The notes: generated by a model from the sequence alone, not told the origin. DNA of 59,904 nucleotides from Bacteroidales bacterium (GCA_024400835.1 JAKSMC010000019.1:1-59904); one strand, 5' to 3'; counted from the first letter of the stretch, positions 7,221-16,607 are shown. A program made the numbers and translations.

Positions 7221-7910
7221 ATGAGAGATTTTATTGTAAAAATTGCATTGAAACTTGGACTATACAAGTTTTTGGTAAAAATTGACACATACTTTATAAA
7301 CAAAAAGTTATGTAGGAATTTTAAAAAATATGGGGTTGAAACATTTATTCATTTGGATGAAGTCTGCCGTAATATGGGTGTGAAAATGTTTCCCATTTTT
7401 GGGACCCAATTAGGATTATATCGAGACAAGGGTTTTATTCCATTTGACAACGATATTGATGCGGCGGTTTTCGCAGATCAACGTCCGGATAACTTTGTGG
7501 AAATTATGGCCCAAGGAGGCTTTAAGTTGAATAAGGTGTTTTATTTTAAAGAAGATGGAAGAGCAGTTATTGAACAATATTCTACTGAAAATGGCGTCCA
7601 CGTGGACATTTTCAATGTGTATGAATTATCCGAATCAGATTATTATTGCTATGTAGGTCGCCGTCACGAAACGAAAGAGTGGAAAGAAGCTAATGAGACA
7701 GATGGGTTCCCTTGCGTGATTTGGCCTTTTGAAAAATGCGAACTGATAGAAAAAGAGTATTTTGGACATAAATTCTTTATGCCTGAAAAAACAAAAGAAT
7801 GGCTCCAAGGTGTCTTTGGCGAAGATTTCATGACCCCTGTTAAAAATTGGACTGTAGGAGAGAGAAAAACGAGAATCATTCATCCTCAAGAAAGAATTTA
7901 TAGAAAATAG
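7221..7910 (+). CDS. LicD-family phosphotransferase
   Basis: 229 residues. Motifs are FGTQLGLYRDKGFIPFDNDIDAAV, split here as GTQLGLYR and FIPFDNDID with D76, D78 and D80 as probable metal ligands, followed by VHVDIFNVYEL. These are the nucleotidyltransferase-fold signatures of LicD/fukutin, which moves a phosphodiester-linked group such as phosphocholine from a CDP-activated donor to a glycan. The first ~30 residues are basic and hydrophobic and may be membrane-associated. Third gene of the operon, three bases after the opine dehydrogenase. It is the obvious user of the CTP-activated product of the fusion enzyme. The acceptor is unknown. Confidence 0.83.
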   Translation: MRDFIVKIALKLGLYKFLVKIDTYFINKKLCRNFKKYGVETFIHLDEVCRNMGVKMFPIFGTQLGLYRDKGFIPFDNDIDAAVFADQRPDNFVEIMAQGGFKLNKVFYFKEDGRAVIEQYSTENGVHVDIFNVYELSESDYYCYVGRRHETKEWKEANETDGFPCVIWPFEKCELIEKEYFGHKFFMPEKTKEWLQGVFGEDFMTPVKNWTVGERKTRIIHPQERIYRK

Positions 7911-7954
7911 CATATAACAAACCATACGCAAGAACAGCAAATATAATAGAAAAC

Positions 7955-9340
7955 ATGAAAAGAATTCTTTGTTTATTAGTCTCATTTGTATCTTATTTCG
8001 CTTTTGCACAAACGGTCACTTTAACGTTCACTGGAGTTGACCAATTGAACGACCATGTTCAATTAGACAGTGTAGCAGTCACCAATTTGACACGAGGATG
8101 GCAAGAGGTTATTTACTACCCGGATACGATTCTTCAGCTAACGAATGGTGTTGGTATAGAAGCGGTCTCCCAGGCAGTTTTTGCAAATATCAGTCCCAAT
8201 CCCTTTGATGGAACTTCCGTGCTAATGATTCAATTGTCGAAAGCAGATGATGTTAAGTTGCAAATGTTGGACATGCAAGGCCGGTCTATCGCGCAGTGGA
8301 GCGGACTGTTAGGCACAGGTTGTCATGAATTCGATATTGCGTTGGCCATGCCACAAATCTATGCGTTGAAAATCACTACTCATACAGGCCAGAAGTCCAT
8401 GAAAATGATTAACAAGGGCAATGCCGCAACCAATCATATTGAATATAAAGGTTTAACGAACGCTAAATCCGTAGCATTACAAAGCAGCAAACCGTTTGTC
8501 TTTGGTGATTTTATGGAATATGTAGGTTATGCTACGTTCAACGGCAATGCCTACGAAAGCATGCGAATAAACATACAGCAAGGAACCACCCAGACACATG
8601 TTTTGCAGTTTCCATTTAGCGATTATACGCCATGGGATGGCACCGGCACGAATCCGAATGATGGAATGGCCTGTCACGGCATGCCGACCCTAACAGATTA
8701 CGATGGAAACACCTATTTGACAGTGCAAATTGGCAGTCAGTGTTGGATGAGGGAGAACTTAGCCACGTCGCATTACAGCAATGGGGAAGTTATTCCGCTT
8801 GGCACAACCGAGTCAAGCGTTACCTATCCATACAGATACTGTCCAGGAAACGATTCCAATAATGTCTCCTATCATGGATATTACTATAATTGGACAGCAA
8901 TCATGCATGGTGCACAGTCGAGCAATGCAACGCCCTCTGGGGTGCAAGGAATATGTCCTACGGGATGGCATCTGCCCAGCAATGCGGAATGGACCGAACT
9001 ATCGGACTATGTTGGTGCGCAAATGGCCTATCAGTGTGGCGGCTATAGCGGCAACATCACCAAAGCCATCTCCACAGCGAAAGATTGGATTCCTAGTAAT
9101 GAAACTTGTGCAACCGGTTTTGATTTATATACGAATAACAGTACTGGTTTTTCAGCGCTTCCATCGGGAGGATATTCTTCGCAATATGATAATTTCGGAA
9201 ATGGGGCTTGCTTTTGGAGCTGTACCTCAATTGACAGTTACTACGCCCGTGGCAGGTCATGGTACTACTACCAACCCACATGGAGCGTAACGCAGAATGG
9301 CAAGAACAACGGACGAAGTGTGCGATGTTTGATGAATTGA
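7955..9340 (+). CDS. Secreted FISUMP-domain protein with an internal T9SS sorting-like domain
   Basis: 461 residues. A signal peptide (FVSYFAFAQ) opens it. Residues ~72-150 look like a type IX secretion type A sorting domain: ISPNPFDGTS, then LQMLDMQGRSIAQ, then YALKITT and KSMKMI. Such domains normally end a protein; here about 310 residues follow. The C-terminal ~210 residues are a FISUMP (Fibrobacter succinogenes major paralogous) domain, a C-type-lectin/FGE-like fold: YLTVQIGSQCWMRENL, GICPTGWHLPSNAEW, TGFSALPSGGY and final RSVRCLMN. The gene lies 44 bases after licD in the same direction with no terminator seen between, so it may be part of the same transcript. Probably cell-surface; ligand unknown. 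Confidence 0.82.
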   Translation: MKRILCLLVSFVSYFAFAQTVTLTFTGVDQLNDHVQLDSVAVTNLTRGWQEVIYYPDTILQLTNGVGIEAVSQAVFANISPNPFDGTSVLMIQLSKADDVKLQMLDMQGRSIAQWSGLLGTGCHEFDIALAMPQIYALKITTHTGQKSMKMINKGNAATNHIEYKGLTNAKSVALQSSKPFVFGDFMEYVGYATFNGNAYESMRINIQQGTTQTHVLQFPFSDYTPWDGTGTNPNDGMACHGMPTLTDYDGNTYLTVQIGSQCWMRENLATSHYSNGEVIPLGTTESSVTYPYRYCPGNDSNNVSYHGYYYNWTAIMHGAQSSNATPSGVQGICPTGWHLPSNAEWTELSDYVGAQMAYQCGGYSGNITKAISTAKDWIPSNETCATGFDLYTNNSTGFSALPSGGYSSQYDNFGNGACFWSCTSIDSYYARGRSWYYYQPTWSVTQNGKNNGRSVRCLMN

Positions 9341-9347
9341 TTTAACA

Positions 9348-10250
9348 TCACCACCCGACCAACCCCCTCGTCACATTCCATCTGAACTGGATCAGTTTCC
9401 AGCCTTTACTCGGTTTGAGCGTAAGAGTGTGGCCGATGCAGAGTACGATTGAAGCAGCCCATTTTATCATTTCAGAAATGATACGTTTGGCATATTTCCC
9501 TTTTCCAATGGCCAACGTGCGGATGCGCTCGCTTTTGCCGATGGAGTAGGTGAGCTTATCGAAATACTCTTTGGAAAGTTTCTTTTCGGGAATCAAGTGA
9601 TATAGGATGGCGGTTGGCAAGTAGAAAAATCGCATCCCCAAAGAGGTCATCTTGTCGAAAATATCCTTTTCTTCTGCACCTACCAAACTGTCGCCTTTAC
9701 GACCCAAATCTACATTGAACAACCCGACTTTTTCAAAGACCGAAGCACGATAACCGGCATTTCCACCACCGGGAAAATCTTTCCCCGGAAATTCCTTTAC
9801 ACTATTGCCATTGTACTTGTAACCCGTAATCAAGCATTTGGTGAAGTGACTCATCCAAGTGGGTTCTTCTGTTTCGTACTGGGGTATTATTGGACCTCCT
9901 GCAGCATCAATTTCCGGATGCGTGGCAAAGAAATCCGCATACGTGCGCAAATATTCCTTGTTCACTAAAGCATCGTCATCCACATAAACCAAAATGTCGC
10001 CCTTGCTTTCTTGTATGCCGCGATTGCGAGCATAAGACAGGCCTTGGTTGGTCTCCATAAACTCGCGCATCACCACATTTGGGAAATCCTGTTTGAAACG
10101 CGCACATTCCTGTATGGTATTGTCCGTGCTGTTGTTGTTCACCAGTACTATTTCGTATTGTTCGGCTGGGAAGTCGTTTTCAGCCAAACTTTTCAATACG
10201 TTGTAAATGTACTTGTCGCGGTTATAAGTGCAGATGATAACGGAAATCAT
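9348..10250 (-). CDS. Glycosyltransferase family 2
   Basis: 300 residues. A GT-A fold: ISVIICTYNRDKY at the N-terminus, NNNSTDNT for nucleotide binding, and the metal-binding DDD at residues 91-93 (YVDDDALV). The acceptor side has a GGGNAGYR motif. It would transfer a sugar from a nucleotide donor to a growing surface glycan; neither sugar can be predicted. It follows yfhO-like 10285-12765 by 35 bases on the same strand, so the two probably share a transcript, and it converges with the FISUMP gene with only 7 bases between stops. Confidence 0.9.
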   Translation of the reverse strand: MISVIICTYNRDKYIYNVLKSLAENDFPAEQYEIVLVNNNSTDNTIQECARFKQDFPNVVMREFMETNQGLSYARNRGIQESKGDILVYVDDDALVNKEYLRTYADFFATHPEIDAAGGPIIPQYETEEPTWMSHFTKCLITGYKYNGNSVKEFPGKDFPGGGNAGYRASVFEKVGLFNVDLGRKGDSLVGAEEKDIFDKMTSLGMRFFYLPTAILYHLIPEKKLSKEYFDKLTYSIGKSERIRTLAIGKGKYAKRIISEMIKWAASIVLCIGHTLTLKPSKGWKLIQFRWNVTRGLVGW

Positions 10251-10284
10251 AGAGTATGCGTTCTAAATGTGAAAAAGTCCTAGT

Positions 10285-12765
10285 TTACTGCTTGCTAACC
10301 TCTTTCTTCGGTTTTCTGTAATACAGTACCAACGTGCCAGCCACAACCACAACAAACAGGATGGAGAAGAGCAAGGTTACTTTATCCAACTTGTGCAACA
10401 GCGGAGCTTCGCACTTGAACTCAATCTTGTGCTCGCCGGCGGGAACCACCATTGCGCGCAGAATGTAGTTTACGCGCAAATATTCTGCCGGTTTGCCGTC
10501 AATATAGGCCTTCCAGTCGGGAGCATAATAGACTTCGGAAAAGACGGCCAACTGCTCTTTAGAGGTCTTCGTCTTATAAACCACATAGTCGGGATTGTAA
10601 GGCTTTTGGTGCTCCATCGTAATGACGGAGTTGCTGTCGCGTTCCAAGTTCTTGCCCTGCACCATAGAGGCAAAGCGCTTGTCAATGATGGCGGTATCGG
10701 CAGGACCGAAACTGTTCAGCGCCAAAATTTCCGCATTGGGGTCTTCCACCAATTGGTACTCATTGACGAACCAGGCATTGCCCAAAGCGTTCGGATTGCG
10801 CTGTACCTGCGGCTGTCCGTTTTGTCCGGGCACCACGAAATAGCGAGCGTTGAGCATATTGAGCACGTCCATATTGATGTGACGGGAGAGATAGAAATCT
10901 ATCAAGTCCTGATAACGGCGCAACTTAGCAGCGTGATAGCCGCCAATCTGATGATGAAAAGCAGAAGGATGAGCATCATTGAATGTGTTGACAGAGAGGT
11001 CGAACACGCGATAATCCTCGTCATTGAATTGAGCAGCATACTGATCAATCATTTGGTCAGTAGGAGTGGGGTTGAGTTTCAATCTTTTCTCCGTGACAAA
11101 ATCCTTATCATTCAAATAACGTCTATCTACGCCCCACAAGTCAAACAAGACTAAGCAGGCCAAGATGCCGATGATGATGCCGGATTTTTTGATTTTGTTG
11201 TTGATATAGAGCCAGAGGAGGCCTGCGGAAAGTACGATGAATATAAGGGAACGCCAGGAGTCGGACATAAAGAGCGCCTTGCGGTCTTTAACTAAAATAT
11301 CCTGAATGAAGGACCATTGTTCTTTGTATTGGGCGGCCATCTGGGTATCGCTGACACCTGAGAAGGAGAAGCTGCTGGAAAGCATCATCATCAATAAGAT
11401 GAAGCCGACGGAGATGCCCGTGGAGATGTATAGTCCGCGGTTGAGCTTTTTGGCGTCAATAGGATTTTCTTTGTCAAAGATGGCTTTGAGGGCGAGTGCC
11501 GCCATCAGCACCATCGTAACGTTGGCAATCACCAAACTCATAGAGGGCGTACGGAACTTGTTGTATAAAGGCAGATTGTCGAAAAGGAAACCGTTGAAGC
11601 CCATCAGGTTCTTGCCCCAGGACATCAGGATAGCGAGGATGGTAGCAAGAAGTAACCACCAACGGTCGGGGCCTTTAACCACGAACAAACCCAAGACAAA
11701 CAAGAATACGATGATTGCGCCAAAATATACCGGGCCGGAGGTAAAGGGCTGGTCGCCCCAATAGAGCGGGGCCTGTTCTTGGCGGAAGTTTTTGTAGAAT
11801 TCGGATTCGCGACTGACGGTTTCGCCGGAGCCGCCGCCGTAGGCACCGGGAACTAACAAAGTGTAGGTTTCGGCTTTACCGTAGCTCCAACTGAAGGCAT
11901 AGTCTTTATCCAAACCATTTGACGCCGCGATGGATTTGGGTTCGCCATCTTTGTAGAGGTCTTCCGGCGTAGTAGTAATTTCGGAACCACCACGCATCGT
12001 GTATTTCGCATATTCTTGGTTGACAAACAACAGACGGGCGTTGCCGCCTACAGCAAACACACAACCGATAAGCAAGACACCAACACCCAACAGAAACTGT
12101 TTGAGCCATTTGTCTTTGATAGAATAGATAAAATATGCCACACCCAACAAGAGTGCCATTATGAGCGTATAATAAGTGATTTGAATGTGGTTACATGCAA
12201 TCTGAATACCCAGAGCAAGCGTAAACAGCAACCCACCCCACATATATTTGCGTTTAAAAGTTAGCATCATTCCGCCCAAAATGGGAGCCATGAGTGCCAT
12301 TGCGTGAGCTTTAGTAACATGCCCCGCCTCTATAATGATGATATTATAACTTCCCAATCCAAATGCGAGTGCGCCTAACAAACTCAACCACGGATTGCAG
12401 CCAATTGCCAAAAGACAAACGTAAAAGCCAACCAAATACAAAAAGACAATTCCAATATTTCCTCCATATCCCAAATGCTGTAATTTAAAAACAGAACCAA
12501 CTTTAGCGAAAATATTTGGGCTAGGTTTGGTATTTGTAATTTGGTATCCCGGCATACCACTGAACATAGAACTATTCCAAATAGCAGGTTGTCCCGTTTT
12601 TTCATGAAAGTCCACTTGCTCTTTAGCCATCGCCTTCCAATTTAAAATATCACCCTGTTGTATTATTTTCCCGTCAAAAACGGGAGACATATAGGCAGCA
12701 GCAATGATGAAGAAGAATAGGATAATACCGCCGTGGGTAAGGATTTTTTTAACTGTAGGTTTCAT
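10285..12765 (-). CDS. YfhO-family polytopic membrane protein (GT-C-like)
   Basis: 826 residues. Roughly eleven to twelve hydrophobic segments in the first ~560 residues and again at the C-terminus (LLFSILFVVVVAGTLVLYY), with a soluble domain of ~200 residues before the last helix. The N-terminal loop QQGDILNWKAMAKEQ and FSGMPGYQ are typical of the Bacteroidetes YfhO group. In Gram-positives YfhO is implicated in adding sugars to lipoteichoic acid; in Bacteroidetes the acceptor is not known. The gene starts at the ATG at 12765, downstream of a clear -7 element at 12799-12807, and is followed by a GT2 gene, which supports an envelope-glycan role. Confidence 0.88.
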   Translation of the reverse strand: MKPTVKKILTHGGIILFFFIIAAAYMSPVFDGKIIQQGDILNWKAMAKEQVDFHEKTGQPAIWNSSMFSGMPGYQITNTKPSPNIFAKVGSVFKLQHLGYGGNIGIVFLYLVGFYVCLLAIGCNPWLSLLGALAFGLGSYNIIIIEAGHVTKAHAMALMAPILGGMMLTFKRKYMWGGLLFTLALGIQIACNHIQITYYTLIMALLLGVAYFIYSIKDKWLKQFLLGVGVLLIGCVFAVGGNARLLFVNQEYAKYTMRGGSEITTTPEDLYKDGEPKSIAASNGLDKDYAFSWSYGKAETYTLLVPGAYGGGSGETVSRESEFYKNFRQEQAPLYWGDQPFTSGPVYFGAIIVFLFVLGLFVVKGPDRWWLLLATILAILMSWGKNLMGFNGFLFDNLPLYNKFRTPSMSLVIANVTMVLMAALALKAIFDKENPIDAKKLNRGLYISTGISVGFILLMMMLSSSFSFSGVSDTQMAAQYKEQWSFIQDILVKDRKALFMSDSWRSLIFIVLSAGLLWLYINNKIKKSGIIIGILACLVLFDLWGVDRRYLNDKDFVTEKRLKLNPTPTDQMIDQYAAQFNDEDYRVFDLSVNTFNDAHPSAFHHQIGGYHAAKLRRYQDLIDFYLSRHINMDVLNMLNARYFVVPGQNGQPQVQRNPNALGNAWFVNEYQLVEDPNAEILALNSFGPADTAIIDKRFASMVQGKNLERDSNSVITMEHQKPYNPDYVVYKTKTSKEQLAVFSEVYYAPDWKAYIDGKPAEYLRVNYILRAMVVPAGEHKIEFKCEAPLLHKLDKVTLLFSILFVVVVAGTLVLYYRKPKKEVSKQ

Positions 12766-12798
12766 ATATGTGTGTTTTATTTTTTCGAAAACAAGGGC

Positions 12799-12807
12799 GC
12801 AAAAATA
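12799..12807 (-). promoter_or_regulatory. -7 promoter element for the yfhO-like gene
   Basis: TATTTTTGC on the minus strand, 34 bases upstream of the ATG at 12765. The 235-bp gap 12766-13000 otherwise shows no gene. Confidence 0.7.
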
Positions 12808-13000
12808 GCATTTTTTCTTTCTAAGTCAGGCGGTTTAGAAGGAAAAAATAGAACGATTTCAATGTGGAATGCTGCGTGGAATAACAACTCTCACTTGTTG
12901 GAAAAATGCCCTTAACGTGCTATACGAAATATGTTCATATGTCTTTTTGCAATCAAAAAACAATATCAAATATTTTTGGAATTATCCCCTTCCCGAATCA

Positions 13001-14392
13001 CTATTCAATAGTCCGTTCCATATCCTCCATAGACAGGCAAAGTGGTTGTATGGGCTTCCCTTTGAAGATTTGTTTTTGCATTTCTGCTATTTTTTCTTCT
13101 AGGATTTTTTTTCGATATTTGTCTTTATTCCGTTTCACTTCGTACACTTCTACTTCACCGGTTAGGCGTTCGGCCACAAGGTCTATTTCGCAAGGTTCAT
13201 AGGAGGTGCTTTGGACTGGGATATTGGATGATTTCTTCTTTTTCTCAAGCCACCATCCTCCTATTTGCTTGTATTTGTGGGATTCCATTAAGCGTTTGCG
13301 GAACCAACGCTCAAGGGCTATGCCCGAGAAGGTAGGATAGTCCGAAATCATTATTTCTTGCAATGCGGGAAAATTTTGGATTTCAAGCAGATAGGAATAG
13401 TGTTGAATATATCGGAACCAGAATCTGAAGAAGTTGTCGGTGATTTCATAGCGTACCGTCTGCGAATTTGGCCCTGCCCCTATTGGGCGTTTCTTTCTGA
13501 TGATCTTGTAATCTTCCTCCAATAATTTTAGATGTCCACTGATGTTTTTGATACCCACGGCAGCCTCAATTTGTTTTTGGGTCACTTCTCCCTGGGATAT
13601 CATATCCAAAATGCTGAAATATACGTTGTGGTTTTTCCCGAATTCCTCTATCAGAATGGCTTTACCTTCGTTGATGAAATAATAGTCCCCACTTGTGCAA
13701 ATGTGGCGTATCATCTTTCGCATACTGGTACACTGATTGTTCATCAGTATTTCCACATATTTTGCCACTCCCCCCGTTATGGTCCATAAGGACAGGAGGT
13801 CGTCAGTCGAATAGTCTGGCTTGTAATCCTGTAAAATTTCGCGAAGCACTTCTGTAGAAAACGGTTCTAATTTCAAAGTGGCATCGTCACGGCCAAAGAG
13901 GGGTTGACTTTTGTCTTTGAAGATTTTCTCCATAGTCCTGTAAATAGAGCCAGAGACAATCAGGCACATTTTGGTCTCGTTTCGGTATTTGTCCCAAAGT
14001 TCCTGCATATCGCTGAAAACCTCAGGGTTGATATTGTCGTACTCTTGAAACTCATCTATAAAAAGGATGAACCTTTTTCGTTTGGCAATATTGAGAAGCA
14101 GCTCAAACAATTCTCGAAATGTAGTGATCCTGTCGGGGACAAATTCTTCCAACTTGCTCCTTATTTCTCTGCGGAAAATGTCAAGCAAAGTTCCTTCGGT
14201 TTTCTTGCCGACAAAAAAATACAAAGAAGGAACCTCTCCTTCAATTTCTTGAATTAAATGAGTCACAAGGCTGGTTTTCCCGATGCGGCGTCTCCCCACG
14301 ATAATGCAAAATCTGGAGTGGTCTTCAAACGATTGTTGCATTATTTCTTTTAGTCTTGACAACTCTAACTCTCTGCCATAGAACTTTTTCAT
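13001..14392 (-). CDS. AAA ATPase of the archaeal ATPase/DUF234 family (second copy)
   Basis: 463 residues with the same plan as the gene at 396-1793. Walker A is GRRRIGKT (residues 33-40), Walker B is FILFIDEFQEY. A winged helix follows (GEVTQKQIEAAVGIKNISGHL). The C-terminal nuclease-like motif is EIDLVAE with D404, then E418 and K420 (YEVKR). The two proteins are clearly diverged, so this is not a recent duplication. It stands alone, facing away from the GT4 gene at 14540, with its own promoter at 14441-14449. No repeat array like the one upstream of the first copy is evident here. Function unknown. Confidence 0.87.
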   Translation of the reverse strand: MKKFYGRELELSRLKEIMQQSFEDHSRFCIIVGRRRIGKTSLVTHLIQEIEGEVPSLYFFVGKKTEGTLLDIFRREIRSKLEEFVPDRITTFRELFELLLNIAKRKRFILFIDEFQEYDNINPEVFSDMQELWDKYRNETKMCLIVSGSIYRTMEKIFKDKSQPLFGRDDATLKLEPFSTEVLREILQDYKPDYSTDDLLSLWTITGGVAKYVEILMNNQCTSMRKMIRHICTSGDYYFINEGKAILIEEFGKNHNVYFSILDMISQGEVTQKQIEAAVGIKNISGHLKLLEEDYKIIRKKRPIGAGPNSQTVRYEITDNFFRFWFRYIQHYSYLLEIQNFPALQEIMISDYPTFSGIALERWFRKRLMESHKYKQIGGWWLEKKKKSSNIPVQSTSYEPCEIDLVAERLTGEVEVYEVKRNKDKYRKKILEEKIAEMQKQIFKGKPIQPLCLSMEDMERTIE

Positions 14393-14440
14393 ATTTCTTT
14401 TATATAATGACGGTTATTGTAATAGCGATGATATTTGGCG

Positions 14441-14449
14441 GCAAAAATA
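14441..14449 (-). promoter_or_regulatory. -7 promoter element for the AAA ATPase at 13001-14392
   Basis: TATTTTTGC on the minus strand, giving a leader of about 40 bases before the ATG at 14392. Confidence 0.65.
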
Positions 14450-14508
14450 CGAAAATAATGCGAGTGTTTCTATATTTTTCACCTTTGTATGGTTCCGAAA
14501 ATTTTGTC

Positions 14509-14517
14509 TATCTTTGC
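14509..14517 (+). promoter_or_regulatory. Promoter of the GT4-gmhA operon
   Basis: TATCTTTGC at 14509-14517 with TTTG at 14484-14487 (21-bp spacing). It lies inside the upstream extension of the open frame that begins at 14489, which shows that the gene must start at 14534 or 14540. Confidence 0.7.
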
Positions 14518-14539
14518 GCCTCATTTTAAAGCGATGCTT

Positions 14540-15661
14540 ATGAAAATCATTATTGTAGGAACGGCCTATCCCTATCGCGGTGGTTTGGCCGCCTTTAACG
14601 AAAGGTTGGCACAAGAGTATGTGCAGAACGGACACGACGTGGAAGTCTATACCTTCACACTGCAATATCCGAACTTCCTATTTCCGGGGAAGACACAGTA
14701 CAGCACCGACCCTGCGCCCGCCAACCTGAAGATTGTCCGGAAGGTCAACTCCTGCAATCCGTTCAACTGGCTGAAAGTGGGACGCGAGATTGCCAAGAAA
14801 AAAGCAGACCTTGTGATTTTCGCCTACTGGATGTCCTTTATGGCTCCGTGTATGGGAACAATTGCCCGTAAAATCCGCAAGAACGGAGTATCCAAAGTCA
14901 TCGCACTGGTCCACAATATGATTCCGCACGAGCCCAATATTTTAGATAAGGTCTTCCCACCCTACTTCGTGAAATCGGTGGATGGATTTGTCGCCCTTTC
15001 GGAGTCCGTCGTCCACGACATCGAAAAGTTTGATAAACGCAACTGTCCGAAGACCTTTGCTCCGCACCCGATTTATGACCATTACGGCGAAAGGATGCCG
15101 CGCGAACAAGCCCTGACGGAACTCGGCCTGGACAAAGATTTCAGATATGCACTATTCTTCGGGTTCATTCGCGCCTACAAAGGCTTGGACTTGCTCTTGA
15201 ATGCTTTTGCAGATGAGCGCCTGCGTACGATGCCCGTGAAGTTGGTCGTGGCCGGGGAATTTTATGAAGACGAAGCCCATTATCAAAACCTCATCGATCA
15301 ACTGGGCATTCGCGACAAAGTTGTCTTGCACACGGATTTCATTCCCAACGACCGCGTGAAACTCTACTTCAATGCTGCGGACATTATCACGCAGCCCTAT
15401 AAGACGGCCACGCAGAGCGGGGTCACTCAAATTGCTTTCCATTTTGAAAAATCCATGCTGGTCACCAATGTGGGCGGCTTGTCAGAAATCGTGCCTGACG
15501 GAAAAATCGGGTATGTGGTGGAACCCGATGCCAAACAGATTGCAGATGCTTTGTGCGACTTCTTCCAGAATAACCGTCAGACAGACTTTGAAGCAAACAT
15601 AGTGGAAGAGAAGAAAAAATATGCGTGGGGCCGGATGACCGAAGCCATAAATGGACTTTAA
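14540..15661 (+). CDS. Glycosyltransferase family 4
   Basis: 373 residues from ATG 14540; ATG 14534 adds only two residues. GT-B fold: N-terminal KIIIVGTAYPYRGGLAAFNE with a glycine-rich loop, and a C-terminal Rossmann half with YALFFGFIRAYKGLDLLLNA and the donor-binding stretch TQSGVTQIAFHFEKSM followed by GGLSEIVPDGKIGYVV. It transfers a sugar from a nucleotide donor with retention. gmhA starts 29 bases downstream and a single promoter precedes the pair, so a heptose-containing surface glycan is a reasonable, unproven, setting. Confidence 0.88.
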   Translation: MKIIIVGTAYPYRGGLAAFNERLAQEYVQNGHDVEVYTFTLQYPNFLFPGKTQYSTDPAPANLKIVRKVNSCNPFNWLKVGREIAKKKADLVIFAYWMSFMAPCMGTIARKIRKNGVSKVIALVHNMIPHEPNILDKVFPPYFVKSVDGFVALSESVVHDIEKFDKRNCPKTFAPHPIYDHYGERMPREQALTELGLDKDFRYALFFGFIRAYKGLDLLLNAFADERLRTMPVKLVVAGEFYEDEAHYQNLIDQLGIRDKVVLHTDFIPNDRVKLYFNAADIITQPYKTATQSGVTQIAFHFEKSMLVTNVGGLSEIVPDGKIGYVVEPDAKQIADALCDFFQNNRQTDFEANIVEEKKKYAWGRMTEAINGL

Positions 15662-15690
15662 CTTTTACATTAACATTAACTTCAACGCTG

Positions 15691-16269
15691 ATGAACCAAA
15701 GAATTGCACAATCTATTACCGACAGCATCAACGCCAAACAGGCGATATTAAATAATCCTGAATTCTTAGCCCGCATTGAGTCTGCAGCTGCAATCATCAC
15801 CAACTCTTTGCGCAACGGCGGCAAGATCCACTTCTGCGGCAATGGCGGCAGCGCTGCCGATGCCCAGCACCTGGCTGCCGAACTCTCCGGCCGCTTCTAT
15901 TTCGACCGCCCGCCGTTGAATGCCGAGGCGCTGCACTGCAACACCTCCTACCTCACCGCCGTGGGCAACGACTACGGCTATGACCTCATTTTCTCCCGCC
16001 TCCTCAAAGGTACGGCCAGGAAAGGCGATGTCATTGTCGGCATCTCCACTTCCGGCAATTCCAAAAATATCATCAATGCCTTTGAAGCGGCCAAGGAAAT
16101 GGGTGTTTCCATCATCGCTATGACCGGCGAAACCGGCGGCAAAATGAAAGATTACGCCGACATTCTCCTCAACGTCCCGTCGAAAGACACCCCGCGCATA
16201 CAGGAAAGCCACATTATGATCGGCCACATCATCTGCGAACTGGTGGAGACGGAAATGTTCGGAAAATAA
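15691..16269 (+). CDS. gmhA: D-sedoheptulose-7-phosphate isomerase
   Basis: 192 residues from ATG 15691, the same length as the E. coli enzyme; the open frame extends 22 codons upstream into the preceding gene and is not used. A single SIS domain carries FCGNGGSAADAQHLAAEL (substrate loop) and STSGNSKNI for phosphate binding, with GHIICELVE near the C-terminus. It converts sedoheptulose 7-phosphate to glycero-manno-heptose 7-phosphate, the first step to ADP- or GDP-heptose for LPS or capsule. The kinase and later enzymes (hldE, gmhB, hddA) are not in the window. Confidence 0.93.
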   Translation: MNQRIAQSITDSINAKQAILNNPEFLARIESAAAIITNSLRNGGKIHFCGNGGSAADAQHLAAELSGRFYFDRPPLNAEALHCNTSYLTAVGNDYGYDLIFSRLLKGTARKGDVIVGISTSGNSKNIINAFEAAKEMGVSIIAMTGETGGKMKDYADILLNVPSKDTPRIQESHIMIGHIICELVETEMFGK

Positions 16270-16607
16270 TATGATTTTCAATACGATTTTTATTAGATTT
16301 TGAGCGTAGCGACCTTGTTTTTTCCAAACATTTTCGAACAGATTCTTTATTGATTTTAAAACATCTATTAAAGAAAAATTTCTGCCACAACACAGTCACC
16401 TATACAAGTTCCAAAATCCCATCAAAAATAGCCAGGGGAAACTGGCTTTATAAGGAGTCGTCGTCCTGCGGACTCCTCAAAATCATATTGAAAATCCAAT
16501 AAAAAATCTAATGAAAATAACGCAGACTCCTCAATCGCACAAATATTGTCCTGAGAATTGTCAAAGACATTGTACTGAGAAAAACCACTCTATTATCTTC
16601 GTTTTTT
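16270..16607. other. 338-bp AT-rich gap between convergent gmhA and speB
   Basis: No gene seen. It holds the two hairpins at 16431-16477 and an otherwise AT-rich, featureless sequence. No T-tailed hairpin for gmhA was found. Confidence 0.5.
16424..16477 (-). terminator. Double hairpin terminator for uvrA-speB
   Basis: Read on the minus strand: AGGAGTC...GACTCCT (16453-16477), then GCCAG-TTTCCC-CTGGC (16431-16446) followed by TATTTTTG. The second hairpin with its T-run fits an intrinsic terminator about 160 bases past the speB stop. Confidence 0.6.

Noticed and set aside
4387..7910. Phosphonate biosynthesis (PntC-type) operon
   Set aside because: No PEP mutase or phosphonopyruvate decarboxylase is nearby, so a phosphate ester is more likely.
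14489..14539. Upstream start of the GT4 gene at 14489
   Set aside because: The promoter -7 element lies inside this extension, so it is not transcribed as coding sequence.
16431..16477. Hairpins as a small RNA gene
   Set aside because: Position and T-run fit a terminator for speB; no independent promoter was seen.
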